Shown piece after piece: positions 1-7,612 of a stretch of 34,547 bases of DNA. Origin of the DNA: Desulfocapsa sulfexigens (lineage in GTDB: Bacteria > Desulfobacterota > Desulfobulbia > Desulfobulbales > Desulfocapsaceae). The stretch is from assembly GCA_015662865.1 (NCBI GenBank), contig DQTH01000181.1:1-34547 (forward strand), in the 5' to 3' direction. The first letter of the stretch is position 1. Every line of letters begins with the position of its first letter. The notes below the pieces were generated by a model. That model made no database searches and had not been told where the DNA came from. It saw only the letters and a program-made list of their open reading frames with translations. The position numbers and the translations under genes were made by a program.

Positions 1-26
1 GTTGCTAATGTTGTTAAAATTCACAA

Positions 27-179
27 ATGTTTACGAAACCAAAATTAGGAGTTGCCGCTATTGGTGCGATTCAGGCTGGTTCGGGAACCGCTGACTATCA
101 CTTAACTTTATTACTCGATAATTGGCCAAAATTACAAAATTTTCGATTAACTCCTGTTGAGACAGGGGCCTCGCTTTAA
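27..179 (+). CDS. Small ORF, hypothetical (50 codons), possibly a gene remnant
   Basis: An ATG-initiated reading frame of 50 codons ends in TAA at 177-179; an in-frame stop at 6-8 shows that it does not simply run in from the window edge. The start of the peptide reads MFTKPKLGVAAIGAIQAGSG, which has a glycine/alanine-rich stretch reminiscent of a nucleotide-binding loop. I recognise no family. There is no clear Shine-Dalgarno sequence, and it converges on the amidotransferase gene ending at 230. It may be a degraded gene fragment or chance; I am not confident that it is expressed. Confidence 0.2.
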   Translation: MFTKPKLGVAAIGAIQAGSGTADYHLTLLLDNWPKLQNFRLTPVETGASL

Positions 180-229
180 TTTTTCCTGTACAAACAAAAG
201 GAGTAGTACTCTAGATCCCTTTATTCATA

Positions 230-928
230 CTACACAAACTTTAATATCCAATCGACAAACAAGGCATTATCAAGCTTTATATCTAACGAATCAAGCCCGG
301 TACTAACACGAGCCTCCGGAATAATAGCCCTGCGGTCATTTATCAACATTTTGGAATATTCAGCATTCCATTCCGGGTGCCCCTGGATGCTCAGAAAATG
401 ATTACCCCATTGTACAATAAAAAAGGGGCAGAAATCGCTCTCTGCAATAACAAGAGTGTCATCAGGTAGTTCAGTAATCTGATCCTGATGACTTGTGAGT
501 ATATTAATTTCAGATGGCTTTTCGGTCATCCATTCAGGGTGGGCAATGACGCGGTTTTTGGCAACACCGATACCCCAGCCGTTTTTTGATTTTTCAACTC
601 TTCTTCCACGAGCCATGGCCATGAGCTGATGGCCAAAGCAGATACCAATCAATTTCTTTTTCTGTTTGTCCAGTTGCTGGACAAAGCTAATCATCTGATG
701 GATCCATTCCTGATCTTCATAGACGGAAGATCTGCTACCGGTGGTCAGGTAAAAATCGTACTTGTTGATGTCGTCAGGGAACTGGCATTGCCGGCAGTCA
801 TAGGTGTCAAAGGAGATAGGGGTGGTAGCCACCCCGTCGAACATATGCTCTATCATTTTCGGGTAATGGTCGAAAAGAGGCTGGAATTTCTCCAGAATGT
901 CGTCACACTGGAGAATTGCCGCTTTCAA
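230..928 (-). CDS. Class I glutamine amidotransferase-like hydrolase, probable gamma-glutamyl amide hydrolase
   Basis: This 232-residue protein is a stand-alone class I glutamine amidotransferase domain (GuaA N-domain type). The nucleophile elbow GICFGHQ gives Cys97, and IQGHPEW supplies His184 and Glu186 of the triad. Stand-alone members of this family hydrolyse gamma-glutamyl bonds (plant GGP1 on glutathione conjugates; PuuD does the analogous step in putrescine catabolism with a related fold). The start codon is TTG at 926-928, with GGAG about 10 nt upstream inside the end of the alcohol dehydrogenase gene, whose stop lies only 2 nt away, so the two are probably translationally coupled. 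It is the last gene of a unit with a GS-like ligase, an aldehyde dehydrogenase and an Fe-alcohol dehydrogenase. I infer that it releases glutamate and the free amino acid from a gamma-glutamyl intermediate. The exact substrate is not visible from sequence; an ammonia-donating role is less likely because no synthase partner is adjacent. Confidence 0.8.
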   Translation of the reverse strand: MKAAILQCDDILEKFQPLFDHYPKMIEHMFDGVATTPISFDTYDCRQCQFPDDINKYDFYLTTGSRSSVYEDQEWIHQMISFVQQLDKQKKKLIGICFGHQLMAMARGRRVEKSKNGWGIGVAKNRVIAHPEWMTEKPSEINILTSHQDQITELPDDTLVIAESDFCPFFIVQWGNHFLSIQGHPEWNAEYSKMLINDRRAIIPEARVSTGLDSLDIKLDNALFVDWILKFV

Positions 929-930
929 AA

Positions 931-2091
931 TTACAGTACTCCATTAACTGCATTAAGGAAAACCAGTTCATAGTCTTCTGCTGTGAAACTGACTGGGTTT
1001 CCGCCGGAGGAAGGGTCTTCAATGGCCATCTTAGCAACAGTTTCAGCCCTGGTTTCATCAATATCAAGGGCTGCCAGGGTGTGGGGTATACCAAGTTGCT
1101 CTCTCAGGCTCAATATCCAGTACATAAAACCATCAAAGCCCGGTGTTTCAAAACCCATATATTGTGTTAATCGTTCAATGCGTTTTTCAATTTCCTTACG
1201 ATTTGCCTTTAATACATAGGGCATTAGAATCGCGTTTAATGTTCCATGATGCGCGTTGTACAAACCACCAAGGGGGTGAGCAAGCGCATGCATTGCACCA
1301 AGTCCTTTCTGGAATGCCGTTGCTCCCATGCTTGAGCAGACAAGCATCTGGGTGCGTGCTTCAATGTCATTTCCGTCGGCCACAGCGCGGGGCAGGTATT
1401 CCTGCACCAGGCGGATACCTTCAATGGCAATGCCGGTTGCTATGGGGTGGTAAAATGGTGAACAGAGCGCTTCAAGATTATGTGACAATGCGTCCATTCC
1501 TGTGGCTGCCGTTATGGCAGGGGGCAGACCAACAGTGAGTTCCGGATCAAGGATGACCTGTTCCGGTAACATGCGCGGATGGAAAATGATTTTTTTAATA
1601 TGGTTTTCCTGATCAGTTATCACTGATGCCCGACCAACCTCAGAGCCGGTTCCGGCTGTTGTCGGTACTGCGATGACAGGTGCCATTCCATCTACTTTGA
1701 CCCGCAGGTAGTTATCACCAACATCTTCAAAATCCCAGATTGGTCTATCCTGGCCAACCATGAGGGCAACAGCTTTACCGGCATCCAGTGCAGAGCCGCC
1801 ACCAAATGCAATAACTCCATCATGCTGATGTTTGCGGTACCAGTCAGTGCCGTCCATAACATTTTCACCTGTCGGATTTGCCTGAATATTGGAAAACAGC
1901 CCGCAGTTCAAACCTGAATTATTGAGGTTTTCAACAAGTCCCTCAACCATTGGCAAGACAGCAAGCCCGGGATCTGTTATCACCAAAGGAGATAGGATGC
2001 CCATGGATTTACAGAGCTCAGCCAGTTCAGCAATACGGCCTGCACCGACTTTAACATTTGTTGGGTAGTTCCAGTTAGCAGATGAGATCAT
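931..2091 (-). CDS. Iron-containing (type III) alcohol dehydrogenase
   Basis: This 386-residue protein is a full-length Fe-dependent alcohol dehydrogenase, an NAD(P)-linked enzyme oxidising primary alcohols to aldehydes in the cytoplasm. The nucleotide-binding GGGSALDAGKA motif is at 97-107. Metal ligands fit the FucO pattern: Asp200, His204, His268 and His282, the last two 14 residues apart as in FucO. The start ATG at 2089-2091 has no obvious Shine-Dalgarno sequence; a 190-bp spacer with a large palindromic element separates it from the aldehyde dehydrogenase gene upstream. Downstream it is almost fused to the amidotransferase gene. In this context I infer oxidation of a gamma-glutamylated amino alcohol to the aldehyde. 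Reverse use as an aldehyde reductase cannot be excluded. Confidence 0.9.
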   Translation of the reverse strand: MISSANWNYPTNVKVGAGRIAELAELCKSMGILSPLVITDPGLAVLPMVEGLVENLNNSGLNCGLFSNIQANPTGENVMDGTDWYRKHQHDGVIAFGGGSALDAGKAVALMVGQDRPIWDFEDVGDNYLRVKVDGMAPVIAVPTTAGTGSEVGRASVITDQENHIKKIIFHPRMLPEQVILDPELTVGLPPAITAATGMDALSHNLEALCSPFYHPIATGIAIEGIRLVQEYLPRAVADGNDIEARTQMLVCSSMGATAFQKGLGAMHALAHPLGGLYNAHHGTLNAILMPYVLKANRKEIEKRIERLTQYMGFETPGFDGFMYWILSLREQLGIPHTLAALDIDETRAETVAKMAIEDPSSGGNPVSFTAEDYELVFLNAVNGVL

Positions 2092-2140
2092 GATTTTTAT
2101 ATAAGTTTAAATTTAATAGATTCGTAAAAGTTAGAAGTTA

Positions 2141-2282
2141 AGATGGATCTGCAAAAAACTTCATATTCGAGGCGCTTTATGCCCTTGGGTGAGGAAAATT
2201 ATATCATTTTGGCGTACTAGGGTACGTTGAAATGATATAATTTTTTTAGCAACGAAGAAGATGAAGTTTTTGTACGAATCCA
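2141..2282. repeat. Palindromic intergenic element with nested inverted repeats
   Basis: The spacer between the aldehyde and alcohol dehydrogenase genes is one large imperfect palindrome. The outer arms begin GATGGATCTGCAAAAAACTT on the plus strand (from about 2142) and, read on the minus strand from about 2285, GATGGATTCGTACAAAAACT; both run on into TCAT. Inside is a perfect 15-bp inverted repeat, AAAATTATATCATTT at 2195-2209 with AAATGATATAATTTT at 2230-2244, enclosing a further CGTAC/GTACG stem (2213-2217, 2222-2226) with a 4-base loop. The right arm reaches the stop codon of the aldehyde dehydrogenase gene. The design fits a REP/MITE-like repeat or an intercistronic mRNA hairpin. No transposase lies nearby. 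Confidence 0.75.
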
Positions 2283-3671
2283 TCAAAGTTTTTTTATGTG
2301 AAATGATTTAGGCCGCGTTAATGTTTCATAGCCCATCACAGATAATGTACAGCCATGGCCTGAATTTTTAACACCTGTCCAGGCAAGTTCAGGATCAAGG
2401 TAATCACAGCGATTTATAAAAAAGGTTCCGGTATCTACCTGCTGGCCAAGAGCCACTCCCTGGTCATAATCTTTGGTGAAAATGCAGGCGGTAAGTCCGT
2501 ATTCACTGTCGTTCATGAGCTTAATGGCTTCTTCATCTGAGCTGACTTTCTGAATGCCAACCACAGGGCCGAAGCTTTCTTCTGTCATTACCCGCATGGT
2601 ATGGTCTACATTGCTTAAAACCTGCGGGGCAAGGTAGGCACTTCCCAGTTTATCGTTAGGGTAATCATCAGCACTGATATGGGCAACAGCGCCCTGGGCC
2701 ACCGCCTCCTTTGTCTGTTCTCTGACAAAATCCGCAGCGCTTGCTCGTACAACAGGGCCCATTGTGGTTTCCGGATCATCAGATCGACCAAGTTTGAGTG
2801 CTTTTACCCAAGCAACGGCCTGTTTAAGAAAGTCATCATAGACTGATTCGTGAACATAGACTCTTTCGATGCCGCAACAGGATTGGCCTGAATTGAAAAA
2901 AGCGCCATCCATTGTGGTGTCAACGGCGTGGGCCAGATCCGCATCAGCTCTTACATAGGCCGGATCTTTGCCGCCAAGTTCAAGACCAATACCTATAAAA
3001 CGTCCGGCTGCAGCTTTTTCAACCATTTCACCACCAGGCACTGATCCCGTAAATGCGATATAATTTACCCGCTGGTCTTTGATAACGCTTTCGGTGTCGC
3101 TGTGTGAAAGGTGCAGATATTGGAAGACACCTTCGGGAAGGCCACCTGCCAGAAAGGCTTCGTGCAGACGCTCAGCGCATAATGGTGTTTGCGCAGAATG
3201 TTTCAGGACCACAACATTACCAGCCAGGATTGCGGGCATGATAGCGTTTATTGCAGTGAGATATGGGTAATTCCAGGGTGCAACAACAAAAACAACCCCA
3301 ATGGCTTCCCGTTGAATCCAGCGCTCAAAACCTTCTTTTTCATCCAGTTTTATGTCTGACAGGCCGCGATCAGCAAGTTCTATCATTTTTCTGGCGCGTT
3401 CTTCCAGACCTCCCACTTCACCTGCGGCAGAACAAATGGGGCGGCCCATCTGCCAGCAGATTTCTTCAGCAATTTGATCCTTTTTGGCAACAAAGGCATC
3501 TACTGCTTTGGAACAGAGTTTTTTTCGTTCTGCAAGTGTTGTTGCCTTCCATGGTTTCTGTATGGTCTGCGCGCGTTCCAGTACCTTGTCTATCTCGTCC
3601 CGGGTGGCAAAATCTCTTTCTACATAGATCGAGTTATCAATGGGACTTATGGTCTTTATACCTTTTGTCAT
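2283..3671 (-). CDS. Aldehyde dehydrogenase family protein
   Basis: This 462-residue NAD(P)-dependent aldehyde dehydrogenase has the usual elements: APWNYP (Asn134), GLELGGKDP (general base Glu231) and GQSCCG (catalytic Cys265, with a neighbouring Cys266). At 462 residues it is short, like the succinate-semialdehyde or YneI-type members that lack a long N-terminus. GAGG sits 8 nt before the ATG at 3669-3671. It lies 53 nt downstream of the GS-like ligase gene and precedes the Fe-alcohol dehydrogenase, so I infer that it oxidises the gamma-glutamyl aldehyde formed by that dehydrogenase to the acid, the role PuuC plays in putrescine breakdown. The aldehyde itself is inferred from neighbours, not from residues. 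Confidence 0.9.
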   Translation of the reverse strand: MTKGIKTISPIDNSIYVERDFATRDEIDKVLERAQTIQKPWKATTLAERKKLCSKAVDAFVAKKDQIAEEICWQMGRPICSAAGEVGGLEERARKMIELADRGLSDIKLDEKEGFERWIQREAIGVVFVVAPWNYPYLTAINAIMPAILAGNVVVLKHSAQTPLCAERLHEAFLAGGLPEGVFQYLHLSHSDTESVIKDQRVNYIAFTGSVPGGEMVEKAAAGRFIGIGLELGGKDPAYVRADADLAHAVDTTMDGAFFNSGQSCCGIERVYVHESVYDDFLKQAVAWVKALKLGRSDDPETTMGPVVRASAADFVREQTKEAVAQGAVAHISADDYPNDKLGSAYLAPQVLSNVDHTMRVMTEESFGPVVGIQKVSSDEEAIKLMNDSEYGLTACIFTKDYDQGVALGQQVDTGTFFINRCDYLDPELAWTGVKNSGHGCTLSVMGYETLTRPKSFHIKKL

Positions 3672-3724
3672 GAATACAACCTCAAATTCATCTCGGATTA
3701 TAATCTCTTACGAGTTTATCTTGT

Positions 3725-5113
3725 TTAAATAATTTCAAAATACCGACTGAGTTCCCAGTCAGTAATATGTCTGCGAAATTCTCTTGATTCCCACTCGCGG
3801 CTGGCAGCAAAATGTTCTACAAAGGCATCGCCAAAAAGGGAACGGGCAGTTTCTGAATTTTTTAATGCCTGGGCAGCATCCATGAGAGTTTTGGGAAGAG
3901 CAAGGTGTTTGGGATGCGACTGATCATAGGCATTGCCGGTAATTTCATTTTCAAGCTCCCATTCCTGTTCAATTCCAATAAGACCGGCACCAAGGGCTGC
4001 AGCCAGAGCAAGATAGGGATTTGCATCTGCTGCTCCCAGGCGGTGCTCCACACGCTGGGATTTGTCGCTACCCGGAATAATCCGCAAAGCAGTTGTGCGA
4101 TTGTCTGTTCCAACGGTTGCGTCAGTGGGTGCCCAGAAACCTGGGATCATGCGTGAATAGCTGTTAATTGTAGGCGCGATCATACATAGAAGCTGTGGCA
4201 TGAGTCGCTGTTGCCCTGCAACAAAATGACGTTGCAGTGTACTTATATTGTTTTTCTTTGAAGGGTCATAAAAGGCGGAGCCAGTGCCTTTTTCCGAATC
4301 TTTTCTGTGGCGCAGGGAAATGTGAATATGTCCGCTCTGGCCGGGATAATCATTTGACCATTTGGCCATGAAGGTAGCCATTAAACCATTTTGCTGGGCC
4401 AGCACCTTCATGAATGTTTTAAAAAGAGCGCCCCTGTCAGCAGCATTCAGAGCGGAATCAACTGTGATAGCAGCTTCCAGTACTCCAGGCCCTGTCTCTG
4501 TATGAATGCCCTCGATGGGAAAATCCATTATTTCACACATCTCAAGAATCTGCCCGTAAAGCTCGGCATGGGTGGAGTTGCGAATCATGGAATAACCAAA
4601 CCATCCAGGTGTCATTGGTTTGAGATTGGTGTAGTTCTTTTCCCTTATAGAATCCGGGGTTTCTTCAAACATGAAAAATTCATATTCAAAGGCAGCAAAT
4701 GGATCAAAACCCATATCTTCAGCTTTACTGATTACGCGTCGCAACGCAGCACGGGGACAGACAGTTTCCGCCTCTCCCGCAAATTCAGCAAGAAACAGAA
4801 GCATGTTGTCCTCAAGGGGAATGTCGCGGCAACTGTCCGGCAATACCCTCACAGGAGCATCTGGGTATCCGGTGTGCCATCCGGTATAAGTGACGTTATC
4901 GTACAACTGATCCTTGGAATCCCAACCCAGCACGACATCACAGAAAGAAAAACCCTTATCCAGCGATGAGAAGAATTTCTCACGACTCATATACTTGCCA
5001 CGCATCACACCATCGTTATCAAACAGACCAATTTTTACATGGCTGAGACCTCGCTTATCAACAATTTTTTTTGCGTCGTCAATGGTTTTTACATCTCTTG
5101 GCTTCATGTACAC
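3725..5113 (-). CDS. Glutamine synthetase-like gamma-glutamyl-amine ligase (GlnA3/GlnA4/PuuA type)
   Basis: This 462-residue protein has a GS beta-grasp N-domain (about 1-110) and a GS catalytic domain with NDYPGQSGHIHISL, APTDATVGTDNRTTALRI and a VEHRLGAADANPYLALAA segment. It ends in TDWELSRYFEII, a C-terminus seen in GS-like gamma-glutamyl ligases (PuuA, GlnT, GlnA3/4), and lacks the NLYDLP adenylylation site of true GlnA. The family ligates glutamate to an amine with ATP. As first gene of a unit with aldehyde and alcohol dehydrogenases and an amidotransferase-like hydrolase, it probably activates an amine for catabolism. An amine oxidase like PuuB is missing and an alcohol dehydrogenase is present, which points to an amino alcohol such as ethanolamine. 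The ATG at 5111-5113 has GAGAAG upstream. It is divergent from the Lrp-type regulator gene across 253 bp. Confidence 0.85.
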   Translation of the reverse strand: MYMKPRDVKTIDDAKKIVDKRGLSHVKIGLFDNDGVMRGKYMSREKFFSSLDKGFSFCDVVLGWDSKDQLYDNVTYTGWHTGYPDAPVRVLPDSCRDIPLEDNMLLFLAEFAGEAETVCPRAALRRVISKAEDMGFDPFAAFEYEFFMFEETPDSIREKNYTNLKPMTPGWFGYSMIRNSTHAELYGQILEMCEIMDFPIEGIHTETGPGVLEAAITVDSALNAADRGALFKTFMKVLAQQNGLMATFMAKWSNDYPGQSGHIHISLRHRKDSEKGTGSAFYDPSKKNNISTLQRHFVAGQQRLMPQLLCMIAPTINSYSRMIPGFWAPTDATVGTDNRTTALRIIPGSDKSQRVEHRLGAADANPYLALAAALGAGLIGIEQEWELENEITGNAYDQSHPKHLALPKTLMDAAQALKNSETARSLFGDAFVEHFAASREWESREFRRHITDWELSRYFEII

Positions 5114-5225
5114 TTCTCAAGGTAGAATTGCTGTGTTCTGTTATCGTCAGGCTTCCTTTTTAGTAACTTAAACAAGTGAATACAAGCTACAAATGCAAGG
5201 AGAATAAAAAATTGATATTTCTATA

Positions 5226-5240
5226 ATGGTCGGACACCAT
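5226..5240. promoter_or_regulatory. Inverted repeat in the divergent regulatory region
   Basis: ATGGT-CGGAC-ACCAT is a perfect 5-bp inverted repeat around 5 bases. It lies in the 253-bp spacer between the GS-like ligase and the Lrp-type regulator, about 65 bp upstream of the gcv -35 box. It could be a regulator site, but a repeat this short may be chance. Confidence 0.3.
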
Positions 5241-5288
5241 ATATTGATGATACCGTCAACATTGTTACATTCTTTTGAGTATACCATC

Positions 5289-5306
5289 ATTAACAACCTG
5301 GTTAAT
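5289..5306. promoter_or_regulatory. 18-bp palindrome ATTAAC-N6-GTTAAT abutting the gcv promoter
   Basis: ATTAAC (5289-5294), spacer AACCTG, GTTAAT (5301-5306): a perfect 6-6-6 inverted repeat whose last base is the first T of the -35 box. A palindrome of the same design, ACTAAC-N6-GTTAGT, is at 14900-14917 before the TRAP genes. A second small palindrome, TGACA-T-TGTCA (5307-5317), covers the -35 itself. The adjacent Lrp/AsnC-family regulator is the natural candidate to bind here; that link is inferred. Confidence 0.5.
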
Positions 5307-5334
5307 TGACATTGTCATCAAAGCGGTCTATATT
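5306..5334 (+). promoter_or_regulatory. Sigma-70-type promoter of the lrp-gcv operon
   Basis: TTGACA (5306-5311) and TATATT (5329-5334) are separated by exactly 17 bp, a near-consensus sigma-70 promoter. It lies 32 bp before the GTG of the regulator gene, so the expected leader is short. The -35 box overlaps TGACATTGTCA, which suggests repression by occlusion. Confidence 0.75.
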
Positions 5335-5366
5335 TTTACTTTGTGTAAAAAGGGAGGAAGATTGTC

Positions 5367-5807
5367 GTGGATGTAACGGATTTGACCATTATTAAAGAAC
5401 TGAAAGACGGGCGCATTTCTTTTAAAAAAATTGCCCAGACACTTGGGCTTGCAGAAGGTACTGTCCGCACCCGGGTAAATCGGCTGAGGAGTGATGGTTT
5501 ACTTGATATTACAGGGCTGGTGGATCCCGATGCACTTCCCGATCATTCAGTTGCCATGATAGGTATCAGAGTAAAGGATATGGACCTTGTAAAAAAAGGG
5601 GAAGAATTCAGTGAATTGCGAGGTGTCATATCAGTTGCCGTGGTCACCGGACGTTTTGACCTGATACTTACTGTAATGTTAACCAAAGATTTCGGCATTC
5701 TGGAGTTTTATACCGAAGAGGCTTCCAGGATTACCAAGGTGCAGTCAGTTGAAACTTTCGTGGTTTATAAAAGCTTTAATATGAAAGTGACTTTACCGGC
5801 TATATAG
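5367..5807 (+). CDS. Lrp/AsnC-family transcriptional regulator
   Basis: This 146-residue protein has an N-terminal winged helix-turn-helix (about 4-50, with KKIAQTLGLAEGTVRTRVNRL) followed by an RAM/AsnC ligand-binding domain (about 65-140, including VAVVTGRFDLILTVML). These proteins bind amino acids as multimers and regulate neighbouring genes. The start is GTG at 5367, chosen because AGGGAGGA lies 8 nt upstream. It is the first gene after the promoter at 5306-5334, with gcvH starting 36 nt after its stop, so it probably controls its own operon, perhaps the divergent ligase gene, and perhaps the TRAP genes, with glycine or a related amino acid as effector. The effector is inferred from context only. 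Confidence 0.9.
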   Translation: MDVTDLTIIKELKDGRISFKKIAQTLGLAEGTVRTRVNRLRSDGLLDITGLVDPDALPDHSVAMIGIRVKDMDLVKKGEEFSELRGVISVAVVTGRFDLILTVMLTKDFGILEFYTEEASRITKVQSVETFVVYKSFNMKVTLPAI

Positions 5808-5843
5808 TATGCAGATCCTTAATGAGGACAAAAGAGGGAGAAA

Positions 5844-6239
5844 ATGAAAGAGATTAGTGAACTTAATTTACCGAGCGATGTTTTTTACAGTGATGACCAT
5901 GAATGGGCGAAAAAAGAAGGTGATACTGTCAAAATCGGTATCAGTGATTATGCCCAGGATCAATTGGGAGATATTGTTTTTGTCGAATTACCCGAAGTTG
6001 GAGATACCTTTGAAAAAGGTGAAGAGTTTGGAACACTGGAATCGGTTAAGGCGGTTTCCGAAGTGTTTATTCCTTTAGGCGGAGAAGTGGTTGCAGTGAA
6101 CGAAGCACTTGAAGATGCTCCTGAACTGGTCAATGAAGATCCATATGGCAGCTGGATTATAGAAATCAGGCCAACTGTTGATGAGGAATATGGTGACCTG
6201 CTCAATCGCGATCAATATCTGAAACTACTGCAGGATTGA
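5844..6239 (+). CDS. gcvH: Glycine cleavage system H protein
   Basis: This 131-residue lipoyl carrier protein shuttles the aminomethyl group between the P, T and L proteins. The N-terminus has YSDDHEWAKKEGDTVKIGIS, typical of GcvH, and GTLESVKAVSEV supplies the lipoylated Lys69. The start ATG has GAGGGAG just upstream. It is followed by gcvPA and, two genes later, by a LipB-LipA fusion, which could install and complete the lipoyl group on this very protein. Length and residues are normal for the family. Confidence 0.97.
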   Translation: MKEISELNLPSDVFYSDDHEWAKKEGDTVKIGISDYAQDQLGDIVFVELPEVGDTFEKGEEFGTLESVKAVSEVFIPLGGEVVAVNEALEDAPELVNEDPYGSWIIEIRPTVDEEYGDLLNRDQYLKLLQD

Positions 6240-6277
6240 TAAACAAATTAGTTTCTACAGAAATATACGGAACAACC

Positions 6278-7612
6278 ATGCGTTATCTACCACACACAAC
6301 AGAAGAAATAGGGGAGATGCTGGCAGCCACAGGGCATGAACGGCTTGAAGACCTGTTCAGCCATATCCCCCAGGCATGTCGATATCAGGGTGAAATAGAC
6401 ATCCCAAAACCTCTGTCTGAATGGGCACTAAATGATCATTTTATTGCAATTGAAAAAAATATTCAGACAGCGTCAGCCAAGGCGATTTTAGTCGGCGGCG
6501 GAAGCTATTCCCATCATATTCCGCAGATTGTAACCAGCCTCATGTCGCGTTCGGAATTTCTTACTGCATACACACCTTACCAGCCGGAAATGGCACAAGG
6601 CACACTGCAGGGGATCTTTGAATACCAGACTCTCACTGCCAGATTGCTCGGAATGGAAGTTGCCAATGCATCCATGTATGACGGGGCCTCTGCCCTGGCT
6701 GAAGCACTTCTCATGAGTCTCCGTATACAAAAAAAGAAAACCAGTGTGGCTGTTTCGTCTGCCATTCACCCTCATTATCGTGAGGTGGTTCGCAGCTATC
6801 TGCTGGCAGGCTCCTTTAATATCGTAGAACTTGAAACAGGGCCTGACGGACGCACAGATTTATCAAAATTGCAGGACATAGAAGATCTTGCAGGAGTTGC
6901 ACTGCAGTCACCTAACTTTTTTGGGGTTATCGAGGATCTTGAAACAGCAGGTACAGCGATTCATTCTGTTGATGCACTTTTTATCAGCTGCTTTACAGAA
7001 CCCTTTGCCTACGGTCTGTTCCGCAGTCCAGGGCAATGTGGTGCTGATATAGTCTGTGGGGAAGGTCAGAGCTTTGGAATGTCACAATCCTTTGGCGGAC
7101 CGGGGCTTGGCATGTTTTGCTGCCGGAGTAAATACCAGCGCAATATTCCAGGTCGTGTTGTTGGCGAGACTGTTGATATTGAAGGAAAACGAGGCTATGT
7201 GCTGACGCTCTCGACCAGGGAACAACATATCCGCCGTGAAAAGGCCACATCAAACATCTGTTCTAATCAGGGCATCTGTTCTCTCACTGCTGCTGCATAC
7301 ATGGCAAGTCTTGGTGGTACCGGGCTTCGTCGTGTGGCAAGGCTTAATTATGACAAAGCGAGTTACCTGAAAAACGCACTGGTGGAATGTGGTGCAAGGC
7401 CTCTTTTCAACAGTCCGACGTTTAATGAATTCGTTCTAAACTTTGCTGATGATTTCGAACCTGTGCGTAACCGGCTTATTGATAAGGGGATTGTTGCAGG
7501 TATTAATCTTGGCCGTTTTTATCACGAGTATGAGGGAGCTTATCTGTTTTGCGTTACAGAAACCACGTCAAAAGCAATTTTAGATGCTGTAATCAGTGAG
7601 GTACGATCATGA
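6278..7612 (+). CDS. gcvPA: Glycine dehydrogenase (decarboxylating) subunit 1
   Basis: This is the N-terminal half of the split, PLP-dependent P protein, which decarboxylates glycine and loads the aminomethyl group on GcvH. I start it at the ATG at 6278 (444 residues) because MRYLPHTTEEIGEML is the usual GcvPA beginning; an in-frame TTG at 6236 overlaps the gcvH stop but would add 14 atypical residues. Family motifs include SYSHHIPQIV, YTPYQPEMAQGTLQ, and TREQHIRREKATSNICSNQ near the C-terminus. Its TGA overlaps the ATG of gcvPB (ATGA at 7609-7612), which suggests translational coupling and 1:1 synthesis of the alpha2beta2 enzyme. Confidence 0.96.
   Translation: MRYLPHTTEEIGEMLAATGHERLEDLFSHIPQACRYQGEIDIPKPLSEWALNDHFIAIEKNIQTASAKAILVGGGSYSHHIPQIVTSLMSRSEFLTAYTPYQPEMAQGTLQGIFEYQTLTARLLGMEVANASMYDGASALAEALLMSLRIQKKKTSVAVSSAIHPHYREVVRSYLLAGSFNIVELETGPDGRTDLSKLQDIEDLAGVALQSPNFFGVIEDLETAGTAIHSVDALFISCFTEPFAYGLFRSPGQCGADIVCGEGQSFGMSQSFGGPGLGMFCCRSKYQRNIPGRVVGETVDIEGKRGYVLTLSTREQHIRREKATSNICSNQGICSLTAAAYMASLGGTGLRRVARLNYDKASYLKNALVECGARPLFNSPTFNEFVLNFADDFEPVRNRLIDKGIVAGINLGRFYHEYEGAYLFCVTETTSKAILDAVISEVRS

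Noticed and set aside
5114-5366. Possible glycine riboswitch upstream of the glycine cleavage operon
   Set aside because: The spacer has a short leader (about 25 nt from the predicted start) and none of the conserved glycine-aptamer segments; control by the Lrp-type protein is the simpler reading. The spacer before the TRAP genes also lacks them.
6236-6277. TTG start of gcvPA overlapping the gcvH stop
   Set aside because: The extra 14 residues do not resemble GcvPA, while MRYLPHT from the ATG at 6278 is the usual beginning.
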